From NCBI GenBank assembly GCA_963847615.1, contig CAWKAN010000019.1:186001-250000 (forward strand): a stretch of 64,000 nucleotides of DNA, given 5' to 3'. Shown piece by piece: positions 1-9,939 of this stretch. Below the pieces are notes generated by a model. It did not search any database, was not told the origin of the DNA, and saw nothing but the letters and a program-made list of their open reading frames with translations. This DNA is from Palsa-883 sp963847615 (GTDB taxonomy: Bacteria; Pseudomonadota; Alphaproteobacteria; Acetobacterales; Acetobacteraceae). The position numbers and the translations under genes are program-made. Numbering within the stretch: position 1 is the first letter of the stretch; each line of letters starts with the position of its first letter.

Positions 1-195
1 CGCCGCCAGCAGGCGGAGCGCGGTTTCCACCCGATCGGCGCCGCCGGTCAGCGCCACGATCCCGTCGGCGCGCGGCGGCGCCGGCTCGGTCCGGTCGGCG
101 ACCCGAATGAACCAGGCGAGGCCAGCCGCCCAGCCGAGCAGCAGCGCCAGCACGCCCCAGCCGAGGCGGCCGGCCCGGCGCCAGGGCCGCGTCAT
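1..195 (-). CDS. YdcF/DUF218-family membrane protein, N-terminal part (cut by window edge)
   Basis: Only the first 65 codons are in the window, read leftward from an ATG at 195-193. The product starts MTRPWRRAGRLGW, followed by a hydrophobic segment (about residues 14-30) that should anchor it in the inner membrane, and then the DGIVALTGGADRVETA stretch typical of the start of the YdcF/ElyC (DUF218) domain. In this family the domain faces the periplasm and is linked to envelope biogenesis, but the biochemical activity is poorly defined. It lies downstream of ftsE-ftsX on the same strand, an arrangement common in alphaproteobacteria, so co-transcription is plausible although 157 bp separate it from the ftsX stop. 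The active-site half of the protein is outside the window. Confidence 0.75.
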   Translation of the reverse strand, partial: MTRPWRRAGRLGWGVLALLLGWAAGLAWFIRVADRTEPAPPRADGIVALTGGADRVETALRLLAA

Positions 196-352
196 GCGCG
201 CCGCCCGACCGGGCGCGCCGCCGCCCGGTTGCCGCGCGGCTGGCGGGGGTCCCGGCCCCGCGCGCGGCCGCGTGTTGGCGTCCGCGGGCAACCGGACGCG
301 CGATCGCGGCGGCCGGAGCGGATGACCCGGGCATCCGGCTGGGCATTGGGCA

Positions 353-1312
353 TCACGGCAGCCGCCGCAACCAGCGCCACACCGTGACCTGCGCCGTCAG
401 GCAGCCGATCATCGCGGCAATCAACGGCAGCAAGGGCAGCGCCAGCCACAGCCGCGCCGGCAGTGCCGTCAGGATATCGGGGGCTACGGTCAGCCGCGGC
501 GTCGCGCCGGCCAGCGGCGCGGCGAGGTTGGCCAAAGCCAGCAGCACCGGCAGCGCCACCAGCGCGCCGATCGCGCCGCCGACCGCGGCCAGCAGGGTGG
601 CGCGCACGGCAAAGCGGCCGGCGATGTAGCCGTCGGTGGCGCCCAGGCCGTGGACGATCTCGATCGCCTCGCGCCGCGCGGCCAGGCCGGCCCGTGTCGC
701 CACCGCGACCACCGTCACCGCGACGGCGGCGACCAGCAGCAGGATCATCGCGGCGCAGGCCTGCAGGCTGCGCGCCAGCACCGACAGTCGGCGCATCCAC
801 TCGGCGTGCTGCTCGGTCATCGTGCCCGGCGCCAGCGCGTCGAGCTGCCGGGCGAGGGCTTCGATATTGGCCCCGCCGTCCGCCAGCCGCACGGCGATCA
901 CCGCGGGCAACGGGATCGCCAGCCGGTCGGTGTCGGCGCCGAGCCATGGGCGCAGCAGTTTCCCCAACTCGGCCTCGCTGAGCGGGCGTGCCGCGGCGAC
1001 CGCCGGCGCGGCGCGCAACGCCGCCAGGACCCGTGCCATCCGCGTGCCGCCGCCCTGCGCCGCCGGATCGCCGGGCTGCGGCACCTGCACCGTCAGCGCC
1101 GAGCCGGCCCCCGCCTGCCAGGAGCTGGCCAGCGCCGCGGCGCCGACCCAGCCGCCCAGCGCCAGGACGGCAAGAAACCCCATCGCGGCCACCAGGAACG
1201 GCAGCATGCGGTCGGAGATCGCCCGGCGCAGCCCCAGTTCGTCGAACCGGGCCGGGCGCAGCAGGCGCGTGCCCCGCTGGCGAAACCCCCGGCGCATCAC
1301 GGCGCGGGCCAT
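353..1312 (-). CDS. ftsX: Cell-division ABC transporter permease FtsX
   Basis: 319-residue membrane protein with the FtsX layout: a basic cytoplasmic N-terminus, one membrane helix (about 35-65), a large periplasmic loop, then three helices in the C-terminal half (around 185-210, 235-260 and 285-310). FtsX pairs with the ATPase FtsE at the division septum and, in studied bacteria, transmits ATP-driven signals to periplasmic peptidoglycan hydrolases or their activators. The gene begins 7 bp after the ftsE stop, so the two are almost certainly one transcript. The length fits alphaproteobacterial FtsX. The assignment rests on topology plus adjacency to a clear FtsE. Confidence 0.88.
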   Translation of the reverse strand: MARAVMRRGFRQRGTRLLRPARFDELGLRRAISDRMLPFLVAAMGFLAVLALGGWVGAAALASSWQAGAGSALTVQVPQPGDPAAQGGGTRMARVLAALRAAPAVAAARPLSEAELGKLLRPWLGADTDRLAIPLPAVIAVRLADGGANIEALARQLDALAPGTMTEQHAEWMRRLSVLARSLQACAAMILLLVAAVAVTVVAVATRAGLAARREAIEIVHGLGATDGYIAGRFAVRATLLAAVGGAIGALVALPVLLALANLAAPLAGATPRLTVAPDILTALPARLWLALPLLPLIAAMIGCLTAQVTVWRWLRRLP

Positions 1313-1319
1313 GCTCGGG

Positions 1320-1997
<678 letters not shown>

Positions 1998-2091
1998 CGC
2001 GACTCCACGCCCTGGCTGCACGGCCTTCTTGCCATGCGCCCGCGGCTTGCGCACCATCAGGCGGCGATCTCCGCCCGCGAGCCCCTCATCC

Positions 2092-2475
2092 ATGCACATC
2101 GTCTGTCCTGCCTGCGCCGCTGCCTACGAGGTGCCGCTGAGCCTGCTCAAGCCCGGGCAGGCGGTGCGCTGCGCGCGCTGCGCGCACGAATGGGTGCCCT
2201 CGCCAGCCATGCCGGTACCCCCGGCGGAGGTGCCGGCGACGGCGGAGCCTGCCGCCACGCCACCGGCGGAGGCCGAAACTGTTCGCCCCGCGCCGCCGCC
2301 CGCGGAGCCGCCGGCGGCTCGCCGTATCACCGCCCTGCGGCTTGCCTGGGTGGGCAGTATCGTTGCGCTGGTGTTGCTGGGATCGCTGGCTTACGTCGAA
2401 CGGGGATCGATCATGCAGGCCTGGCCGCCGAGCATCCGGCTCTACGCCGCGCTGGGACTGGCGGGCCAGCGCTGA
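2092..2475 (+). CDS. MJ0042-type zinc-ribbon membrane protein
   Basis: 127 residues. The N-terminus MHIVCPACAAAYEVP, followed by VRCARCAHEW about 20 residues on, gives the CxxC...CxxC zinc ribbon of the MJ0042 (zinc_ribbon_5) family. A proline/alanine-rich linker (about residues 40-75) leads to a single hydrophobic segment (LAWVGSIVALVLLGSLAYV) and a short C-terminal tail. Such proteins are frequently encoded next to ftsEX in alphaproteobacteria; their function is not established. The frame is open for 21 codons upstream, but the ATG at 2092 starts directly with the zinc ribbon as in homologues. Its stop codon is only 5 bp from the large palindromic repeat that follows. Confidence 0.82.
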   Translation: MHIVCPACAAAYEVPLSLLKPGQAVRCARCAHEWVPSPAMPVPPAEVPATAEPAATPPAEAETVRPAPPPAEPPAARRITALRLAWVGSIVALVLLGSLAYVERGSIMQAWPPSIRLYAALGLAGQR

Positions 2476-2480
2476 AGGTC

Positions 2481-2771
2481 GGGGCTCCGCCCCGAACCCC
2501 GCCAGGGGGGCTTTGCCCCCCTGGCCCCCCCCACCCCCCGGGACAAGTGCCCGGGGGCAGGCGCCGGCAGCGGCCTCTGGACTCCATGACTGGGAGAGGG
2601 GGAGGGGGCGTATGGGCGGGGCGCCGGTGCCGTCGGTCGCGACCGACGGCACCGGCGCCCCGCCCATACGCCCCCTCCCCCTCTCCCACTCCCAGTGGAG
2701 GGTTCCAAGGGCTCGCCCTTGGTGGGGGTCCAGGGGGCAAAGCCCCCTGGCGGGGTCCGGGGCGGAGCCCC
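2481..2771. repeat. Large palindromic intergenic element, copy 1
   Basis: This non-coding stretch fills most of the 378 bp between the zinc-ribbon gene and the first PrpD gene. It opens with hairpin GGGGCTCCGCCCC (2481-2493) and closes with GGGGCGGAGCCCC (2759-2771). Its core at 2592-2687 is a perfect 96-bp palindrome with no loop, centred between 2639 and 2640 (GGTCG/CGACC). Smaller GC-rich hairpins flank the core on both sides. The same modules in the same order recur at 28.1, 46.4 and 54.2 kb, but with a different stem tip. This copy also carries an extra GC-rich stretch near 2530-2570. No transposase is present. Confidence 0.9.
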
Positions 2772-2853
2772 GGCTTCCGTCGGGGTTGCCGTGGCGCGCG
2801 ACGCGATCAGAATGATTGGGACTGGCCAACGAAACGACCGGGGAAGCGCCACC

Positions 2854-4213
2854 ATGGGACTGACGGAAACCCTCGCCGCGCGCATTGCCGCGACGCGATT
2901 CGAGGATCTGAATGCGGCCGCGGTTGCCGCGGCGCGGCGGCTGGTGCTGGACGGGATCGCGGTGGCGGTGGCCGGCACGCAGGAGGCGGCGATCCGCATC
3001 CTGGCCGCGCACGAGCAGGCGCTGGGCGGCACGCCGGAGGCGAGTGCGATCGGCTTCGGCTTTCGCACCGATCCGGTGCGCGCCGCGGCGCTGAACGGGG
3101 CCGCGATGCACGTGCTCGACTTCGAGCCGATGTGGAGCCCGGCGACGCACGCGCTGTCCACCACCTTGCCGGTGGCGCTGGCGTTGGGCGAGGCGCGCGG
3201 CCTGGCGGGGCGGGAGGTGCTGATCGCGCTGGTCAAGGGCATCGAGATCCAGGGGTGGCTGCGCGAGGCGTCCGGCCAGTTCGTGCCCGAGGAGCTGCAA
3301 TTCCACCCGCCCGGCCTGGTTGGGCCGATGGGCGCCGCGGTTGCCGGTGCGCACCTGCTGGAGCTGGACGGGCCGAAGTTGCAGCACGCGCTGGGGATTG
3401 CCGCCTCGCGCGCGGGTTCGGTGTTCAGCAATGCGGGGACGATGACGAAATCGACGCATTGCGGCCAGGCGGCGGCGCTCGGGTTGGAGGCGGCGATGCT
3501 GGCGGCGCGCGGCTTCACCGGCGATGCCGAGACGTTCGAACTCGCCGCAGGGCTATGCCGGAACGTTCCACAAGGCCACGTTCCGGCCGGCGGAGCTGGC
3601 GAAGTTCGGCCCACCCTGGCGCGTGGTGACGCCCGGCTATGCGATCAAGATGTTTCCCTCGCAGTTCGGCACCCACTTCGTCATCACCGCGGGGCTGGAG
3701 CTGCATCGGCAGATCGCCGATCCGGGCGCGATCCGGGCGGTTAATCTGGTTGGCCCGGTAATGCCCTATGTGAACCGGCCGCTGCCGGAGACGGGGTTGT
3801 CCGGCAAGTTCAGCTTTCAGTACGTGCTGGCGGCTTCGTTGCTGGATGGCAAGGTCGGCATCGGCACGTTCACCGATGTGACCCTGCACCGGCCGGACAT
3901 CCAGGCGCTGCTGGCGAAGACGACATTCCGGATGGACCAGGACATCCCGGCGCGATTCGAGACGATGCACGTCGTGGCGACGGTCGAGCTGGCCGACGGG
4001 CGAACGCTGACGGTACGCTGCGACGGTCCGCGCGGCGTGTGGGGCAAGCCGCCGATCCCGGAGGCGGACCATCTGGTCAAGCTGCGCGACTGCCTGTCGG
4101 TGCGGTTGACGCACGCCGATGCGGAGCGCTGCATCGCGTTGGCCGGATCGTTGGACACGCAGCCCGCGGATGGCGTGCGTGAGCTGATGGCTTTGATCGG
4201 ACGTGGATCGTAA
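2854..4213 (+). pseudogene. MmgE/PrpD-family protein, frameshifted by one base
   Basis: Reading from ATG 2854 gives a convincing MmgE/PrpD N-terminal domain (MGLTETLAARIAATRFEDLN ...) as far as GFTGDAETFE at 3538-3540. The homologous continuation (SPQGYAGTFHKATFRPAEL ...) is in the +1 frame up to the stop at 4213. Comparison with the paralogue just downstream (GFTGNANVFETHQGYG) places one surplus base at about 3541, a C within GAACTCG. Removing it restores a protein of about 452 residues, the same size as the paralogue. The family includes 2-methylcitrate dehydratase and cis-aconitate decarboxylase, but most members are uncharacterised. It is either a recent pseudogene or a sequence error; the codon usage on both sides is intact. 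Confidence 0.8.
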
Positions 4214-4225
4214 CGGGGGCGGCGG

Positions 4226-5581
4226 ATGGGAACCACGACGGAGCTGAGCGAGAAGATCGTTGCCACAAGCTACGAGACGCTGACGCCGGAGGCGATCGCC
4301 GCGGCGCGGCGGCTGGTGCTCGATGGGCTCGCCATCGCGCTGGCCGGCACGCAGGAGGCAGCGATCCAGATCCTGGCCGAGCACTATCGCGGTTTGGGCG
4401 CGCGCGGCGATGCCACCGCGATCGGGCTTGGCTTCCGCACGGCGATCCCCTGCGCCGCGGCGCTGAATGGCGCCGCGATGCACGTGCTGGATTTCGAGCC
4501 GATGTGGACGCCGTCGAACCACGCGCTGTCCACCACGCTGCCGGCGATCCTGGCGCTGGCCGAGACGCGCCGGGTCAGCGGGCGCGACATCGTCACGGCG
4601 CTGGTGAAGGGGATCGAGATCCAGGGCTGGGCGCGTCATTCCGGCCACGTCTACGAACACGGCGGGGCGCGGTTTCATCCGCCCGGGCTGGTCGGTCCGC
4701 TGGGCTCCGCGGTGGCGGCGGGGCATGTGCTGGGGCTGGATGCCACGGCGCAGGCCAATGCGCTGGGCATCGCCGCGTCGCGCTGCGGCGGGCTGCTGGC
4801 CAATGTCGGCACGATGACGAAATCGACCCATTGCGGGCACGCGGCGATGCTGGGGCTGGAAGCGGCGATGCTCGCCGCGCGTGGCTTCACGGGAAATGCC
4901 AACGTGTTCGAAACGCACCAGGGCTACGGCGCGGTGTTCTTCGGCGACACGTTCCAACCGGAGGACCTGCTGAAGTTCGGTCCGCCGTTCCGCATCGTGC
5001 AGCCCGGCTATGCGATGAAGATGTTCCCCAGCCAGTACGGCACGCATTTTGCCATCACCGCCGGGCTGTCGCTGCACGCGCAGGTGGCGGATGCGGCCTC
5101 GGTTCGCTCGGTGACGCTGGTCGCCCCGGTGATGCAGTACGTCAACCGGCCGTTCCCGGAAACCGGGCTGTCCGGCAAGTTCAGCCTGCAATACACGCTG
5201 GCGCGCGCGCTGCTGGATGGACGCGTCGGTATCGATACGTTCACCGATGCAAAAGTGCGCGAGCCGGCGATCGTCGATCTGCTGGGCAAGGTTACGCTGC
5301 AGATGGACCCGGCAATCCCGGCGCGGTTCGACCAGATGCATGTCGAAGCCAGTGCCGAGCTTGCCGACGGGCGCGTGGTGCACACGCGCTGCGATGGGCC
5401 GCCCGGCATCTGGGGCTCGGCGCCGATCGCCGAGGCCGCGCATCTGGTGAAGGTGCGCGACTGCCTCAGCCGCATTTTGCCGGCGGCGAAGGCGGAACAA
5501 CTGATCGCGCTGGCCCGCGAGGTCAACGCGCTGGACAGCGACGGCGTGGTGGAGCTGCTGCGCCTCGCCGGCGGCGCATAG
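4226..5581 (+). CDS. MmgE/PrpD-family protein
   Basis: 451-residue protein closely related to the frameshifted gene immediately upstream; conserved blocks include AAARRLVLDGLAIALAGTQE, ALNGAAMHVLDFEPMW, ALVKGIEIQGW, GTMTKSTHCGHAAMLGLEAA and MKMFPSQYGTH. Members share a helical domain plus a small alpha/beta domain and act on small carboxylic acids (2-methylcitrate dehydratase, aconitate decarboxylase). The substrate here cannot be told from sequence. It starts at ATG 4226, 12 bp after the previous stop, and the next PrpD gene follows after 13 bp, so the three are probably co-transcribed. The downstream molybdoenzyme may belong to the same catabolic unit, which is an inference. Confidence 0.86.
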   Translation: MGTTTELSEKIVATSYETLTPEAIAAARRLVLDGLAIALAGTQEAAIQILAEHYRGLGARGDATAIGLGFRTAIPCAAALNGAAMHVLDFEPMWTPSNHALSTTLPAILALAETRRVSGRDIVTALVKGIEIQGWARHSGHVYEHGGARFHPPGLVGPLGSAVAAGHVLGLDATAQANALGIAASRCGGLLANVGTMTKSTHCGHAAMLGLEAAMLAARGFTGNANVFETHQGYGAVFFGDTFQPEDLLKFGPPFRIVQPGYAMKMFPSQYGTHFAITAGLSLHAQVADAASVRSVTLVAPVMQYVNRPFPETGLSGKFSLQYTLARALLDGRVGIDTFTDAKVREPAIVDLLGKVTLQMDPAIPARFDQMHVEASAELADGRVVHTRCDGPPGIWGSAPIAEAAHLVKVRDCLSRILPAAKAEQLIALAREVNALDSDGVVELLRLAGGA

Positions 5582-5594
5582 GGGGGATCGGACG

Positions 5595-6992
5595 ATGGCA
5601 CTGGCCCATGAACTGGCGGAGCGGATTCATCGCATCCGCTATGAAGACCTGACGCCGACGGTGCTGGAATGGACCCGTGCCGCGTTTGTCGACACGATCG
5701 CGGTGACCCTGGCCGGGATCAACACCGATACCGCGCAGATCCCGCTGCGGGTGGCCGGGATCGCCGGGGCGGGGGGACCGTGCCTGGTGTTCGGCACCGA
5801 CAAGCGGACCAGTGCGCTGGATGCCAGCTTCGTCAATGGCGTGGCGTCGCACGCGCTGGACTACGACGACGTGTCGGGCGCGATGGGCGGGCACCCCTCC
5901 GTGCCGCTGGTGGCGCCGCTGCTTGCACTGGCCGAGCAGTTCGGCACCGCCGGGCGCGACGTCGCCTTGGCCTATGCGGTCGGGTTCGAAACCGAGTGCC
6001 GGATCGCGCGCGGCGTGCACTTCCATCACTACGACAAGGGCTGGCACCCGACGGCCACGCTCGGCATCTTCGGCACGGTCGCCGGCGCGGCGCGGCTGCT
6101 GGGGTTCACCCCGGAGCAGACCGCGACCGCGATCGGGCTGGCGGCATCGTTCGCCTCGGGGCTGAAGGCGAATTTCGGCACGATGACGAAACCGTTGCAT
6201 GTCGGGCACTGCGCGCGCAACGGGCTGCTGGCGGCGCTGCTGGTGCGCGAGGGGTTCACCGCCAATCCGGGCGCGCTGGAACACAAGCAGGGCTTCCTGG
6301 AAGTATTCAACGGGCCGGAAAATTACCGCATCGAGCGGATGCTGGAGGATTGGGGCGCGCCGTTCATGATCGAGGTCGGCGAACCGGGACTGAAGCCCTA
6401 TCCATGCTGCGGCTCCACGCACGGCGCGATCGATCGCGCGCTGGACCTGGTGCGGCGCTATCACCCCGCGCCGGAGGCAATCGCCGCGATCGAGGTGATG
6501 ACGCATGCGCGCCGGCTGCCGCACACCAACAATCCCGATCCGCGCACGCCGCTCGCGGCAAAATTCTCCGTGCAGTACGCGGTGAGCCGGGCGCTGGTCG
6601 ATGGCGCGGTGCGGCTGGAACATTTCGAAGGCGATGCGCATCTCGATCCGCTGGTGCGGCGGGTGATGCCGCGCGTGAGCGTGCGGGCGCATCCGGATTG
6701 GGCGGATGATTCGCCGTATCAGTGGGGTGCGGAGGTGGTGGTGACGCTGACCGGCGGGGAGCGGCTGGCCTCGCGCATCGACGATTATCCGCGCCGCGGG
6801 CCGGGCGGCGATCCGATGCGGCGCGAGGAGTTGTGGGCGAAGTTCGAGGATTGCGCGGGGCTTGCATTGCCACGGGCGCAGGTGGCGCCGCTGTTCGCGT
6901 TGCTGGAGAAGCTGGATGCGCTGCCGGACTTGGCAGAGGTGTCGCGGCTGCTGGAGTGCAGGAAGCAGATTGTTGCGGGGGCGGCGGAGTAG
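5595..6992 (+). CDS. MmgE/PrpD-family protein (third, more divergent paralogue)
   Basis: 465-residue MmgE/PrpD protein. Recognisable family segments are ASFVNGVASHALDYDD, the GWHPTATLGIFGTVAGAARL block, GTMTKPLHVGHCARNGLLAA, and KPYPCCGSTHGAIDRALDL in the second half. It is clearly more distant from the two upstream genes than they are from each other, so the cluster combines a recent duplication with an older paralogue. It starts at ATG 5595. A 142-bp gap separates its stop from the molybdoenzyme gene. Likely a cytoplasmic dehydratase, decarboxylase or isomerase of a dicarboxylic or tricarboxylic acid; substrate unknown. Confidence 0.85.
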   Translation: MALAHELAERIHRIRYEDLTPTVLEWTRAAFVDTIAVTLAGINTDTAQIPLRVAGIAGAGGPCLVFGTDKRTSALDASFVNGVASHALDYDDVSGAMGGHPSVPLVAPLLALAEQFGTAGRDVALAYAVGFETECRIARGVHFHHYDKGWHPTATLGIFGTVAGAARLLGFTPEQTATAIGLAASFASGLKANFGTMTKPLHVGHCARNGLLAALLVREGFTANPGALEHKQGFLEVFNGPENYRIERMLEDWGAPFMIEVGEPGLKPYPCCGSTHGAIDRALDLVRRYHPAPEAIAAIEVMTHARRLPHTNNPDPRTPLAAKFSVQYAVSRALVDGAVRLEHFEGDAHLDPLVRRVMPRVSVRAHPDWADDSPYQWGAEVVVTLTGGERLASRIDDYPRRGPGGDPMRREELWAKFEDCAGLALPRAQVAPLFALLEKLDALPDLAEVSRLLECRKQIVAGAAE

Positions 6993-7134
6993 CCGCGAAA
7001 CGGCGTGGCGCCCTGCGTTGCGGGCGGTTCGTCGCGGATACCAGCAGGCGGTTGGATCCCTCCCCGGCAAGACGGTGTGGGCGGACCGTGGCGTCGAAGC
7101 CCGATTGGGCGATTGAACCAGGCCGGGGGGCAGC

Positions 7135-9462
7135 ATGACGGAAGCGATTGAACCGGGGGCGTGGCGCAAGCACAGCGCGCATTGGGGCGTGTTCTCCGCA
7201 TCCTGGCAGGACGGCCGCCTGGTTGTGCGGCCGCATCCGGGCGACCCGGATCCCAATCTGCTGCTGCAGAATTTTCCCGCGGCGCTGCGCCACCCGGCAC
7301 GCATCGCCCAACCCTGCGTGCGGCGTGGCTGGCTTGACCATGGCCCAGGCCCCGATGCGCGCCGCGGCCGCGAGGACTACGTGCCGCTTCCCTGGGATCG
7401 CGTGTTGGACCTGCTTGCCGCCGAACTCGCCCGGGTGCGTGACGCGCACGGCATGGGGGCGATCTATGGCGGCTCCTACGGCTGGTCGAGCGCCGGGCGG
7501 TTCCATCACGCGCAGGGCCAGTTGCATCGGTTCCTGAACACCGTGCTCGGCGGCTATGTCCGCTCGGTCAACACCTATAGCGCTGGCGCCTCGATGGTGA
7601 TCCTGCCGCATATCCTGGCGCCGTTGCCTGCGATCGGCCGGCGCGGCGTCACCTGGGAGCAGGTCGCCGCGCACAGCGATGTGGTGTTGGCGTTCGGCGG
7701 CATGGCCTTGAAGAACAGCGCGGTGGCCGCCGGCGGGTCGAGCCGGCACGTCGAGCGCGGGGCGATGCGCGCCGCGCACGAACGCGGCGCCCGGTTCGTG
7801 CTGGTCAGCCCGTTGCGCGACGATCTGCCGGACGAGGCGGCGGCGCAATTTCTGTCGGTGGTTCCCAACACCGACACCGCGCTGATGCTCGGCCTGGCGC
7901 ATACGCTGGTGGCCGAGGGGCTGCACGACCGCGGTTTCCTCGATCGGTTCTGCGTCGGCTATCCGGTGTTCGAGGATTATTTGCTCGGCCACGGCGACGG
8001 CCAACCGAAGGATGCGGCCTGGGCGGCGGCGATCTGCGGCATCCGGGCCGACGAGATCGTCGCGCTGGCACGCTCCTTGGTCGGTCGGCGCACGCTTATC
8101 GTCGTTGCGCATGCGTTGCAGCGCGCCGAGCACGGCGAGCAACCGGTATGGATGGCGGCGGTGCTGGCGGCGATGTTGGGGCAGATCGGCCTGCCCGGCG
8201 GCGGCTACGCCTACGCGCTCGGCACGATGTCGCATTACGGCAGGCGCGAGGTCGCGGTGCCGATTCCCACGTTGCCGCAGGGCCGCAACCGCGTCTCGGA
8301 TTTCATTCCGGTCGCGCGCATCGCCGACATGCTGCTGAACCCGGGTGCCGCATTCGACTACGACGGGCGACGCCTGACATATCCCGACATCAAGCTGGTG
8401 TATTGGGCCGGCGGCAATCCGTTCCACCATCACCAGGATCTGAACCGGCTGCGCCGTGCCTTCGCCCGGGTGGACACGCTGGTGGTGCACGAGACCGCCT
8501 GGACCGCGACGGCGAAGCATGCCGACATCGTGCTGCCGTGCACGATGACGCTGGAGCGTGATGACATCGGCGCCAGCACCGCTGATTCGCTGATGGTGGC
8601 GATGCAAGCGGTTGCCCCGCCGTTCGGCGACGCGCGCGACGATTATGCGATTTTCGCCGCACTGGCCGAGCGCCTGGGCCAGGCGGCGGCGTTCACCGAG
8701 GGCCGCGACAGCGCCGGCTGGTTGCGCCACCTGTATGCGCGCACCCAGGCGGCGCTGGCCGAACGCGGCGACGCGGCGCCGGATTTCGATACGTTCTGGC
8801 AGCGTGGCGAACTTGAACTGCCGATGGAACCCGACGACGGCGGCGTCCTGGCGGCGTTTCGCGCCGACCCCAAGGCGCATCCCTTGGCCACGCCGAGCGG
8901 GCTGATCGAGATCGCCTCGGAAACGATCGCCGGCTTCGGCTATGCCGACTGCCCCGGCCATCCTACGTGGCTGGCGCCGACCGATGTGGCGGATGCACGC
9001 CATACGCTGCGATTGATCGCCAACCAGCCGGCCACGCGGCTGCACAGCCAGCTCGATTTCGGCGACCACAGCCAGGCCGGCAAGCAGCGCGGCCGGGAGG
9101 TAGCGCGGATGCACAAGGACGACGCGGCGGCGCGTGGCATCGCCGAGGCCGACATCATCCGCTTGTTCAACGATCGTGGCGCCTGCCTGGCTGCGGCGTC
9201 GTTGACCGACGGCATTCGCCGGGGCGTGGTGCAATTGCCGACCGGGGCGTGGTACGATCCGGCCGATCCGGCGGATGATGCGCCGCTTTGCGTGCATGGC
9301 AATCCGAACGTGCTGACGCGCGACGTCGGCACGTCGCGCCTGGCGCAGGGCTGCACCGGGCAGATCACTGCCATTGAGGTGGCGCGCTTCGACGGCAACC
9401 TGCCGCCGATCCGGGCCTTTGACCCACCGGAGATCGCCCCCGAGATGATGCCGGTGGAGTAA
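7135..9462 (+). CDS. Molybdopterin-dependent oxidoreductase, BisC/TorA type
   Basis: 775 residues, close to the length of E. coli BisC. It has the DMSO-reductase-family signature YGGSYGWSSAGRFHH (about 111-125), with Tyr115 and Trp117 equivalent to the active-site Tyr/Trp of DMSO/TMAO reductases, and a YSAGAS motif whose Ser149 should ligate molybdenum. Further family blocks include VYWAGGNPFHHHQDLNRL and the C-terminal LGTS-like region. There is no N-terminal Cys cluster and no Tat signal, so it should be a cytoplasmic bis-MGD enzyme without an Fe-S centre, as in biotin sulfoxide reductase. It may reduce an S-oxide or N-oxide. No dedicated redox partner gene is adjacent. Confidence 0.85.
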   Translation: MTEAIEPGAWRKHSAHWGVFSASWQDGRLVVRPHPGDPDPNLLLQNFPAALRHPARIAQPCVRRGWLDHGPGPDARRGREDYVPLPWDRVLDLLAAELARVRDAHGMGAIYGGSYGWSSAGRFHHAQGQLHRFLNTVLGGYVRSVNTYSAGASMVILPHILAPLPAIGRRGVTWEQVAAHSDVVLAFGGMALKNSAVAAGGSSRHVERGAMRAAHERGARFVLVSPLRDDLPDEAAAQFLSVVPNTDTALMLGLAHTLVAEGLHDRGFLDRFCVGYPVFEDYLLGHGDGQPKDAAWAAAICGIRADEIVALARSLVGRRTLIVVAHALQRAEHGEQPVWMAAVLAAMLGQIGLPGGGYAYALGTMSHYGRREVAVPIPTLPQGRNRVSDFIPVARIADMLLNPGAAFDYDGRRLTYPDIKLVYWAGGNPFHHHQDLNRLRRAFARVDTLVVHETAWTATAKHADIVLPCTMTLERDDIGASTADSLMVAMQAVAPPFGDARDDYAIFAALAERLGQAAAFTEGRDSAGWLRHLYARTQAALAERGDAAPDFDTFWQRGELELPMEPDDGGVLAAFRADPKAHPLATPSGLIEIASETIAGFGYADCPGHPTWLAPTDVADARHTLRLIANQPATRLHSQLDFGDHSQAGKQRGREVARMHKDDAAARGIAEADIIRLFNDRGACLAAASLTDGIRRGVVQLPTGAWYDPADPADDAPLCVHGNPNVLTRDVGTSRLAQGCTGQITAIEVARFDGNLPPIRAFDPPEIAPEMMPVE

Positions 9463-9939
9463 CGGTACTCCCGGGTTCGGGCCGCGCGATCAGCGGCGAT
9501 CGTCCTGCATGTTCTGGCTGCGCCTGTTCGGTTTCCGCCGGCAAGCCGGCTCCGTCGGGCGAGAGCTCGCACGGCGGCGGCTTGCCGGAATAATGCAAGG
9601 ATCATCATTTCGGGCGATTGGCAACGGCCGGAAGACCCGTCGTCAGGATTGAACATCGGCGCCAGGGTCAGTCATGCCGTTGGATGTACGGCACCGACCA
9701 GGCTGCGACGTGCGCTGCGCCCCCGGACGGATGCGCTCGCCCTTGGTGCGTTCCGCAACCTCCGGCCCGCAGGCCGCTCGCCGGAGGAACCGGAAGCCAG
9801 GGCTGGTGCCGAGGCAACGCGTTAAGGCGTCGGGCGGAACGGGGATCGGCCAGCCCGTTCCCACGCAGACCATGGCGACAGGACCATCACGCATCGCGAG
9901 GCCCGACGACGCCTCTCGCACTGCGCCAGCCTCGGTGGT
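9463..9939. other. 477-bp stretch without a recognised gene
   Basis: Between the molybdoenzyme and the small membrane protein I find only short overlapping open frames with no recognisable motif, no tRNA-like structure and no obvious terminator. Base composition resembles the neighbouring genes. It may contain a decayed gene. Confidence 0.4.

Noticed and set aside
2854..4213. Programmed ribosomal frameshift in the PrpD gene
   Set aside because: No slippery sequence or downstream structure typical of programmed frameshifting; the paralogue has no frameshift. A plain one-base insertion is simpler.
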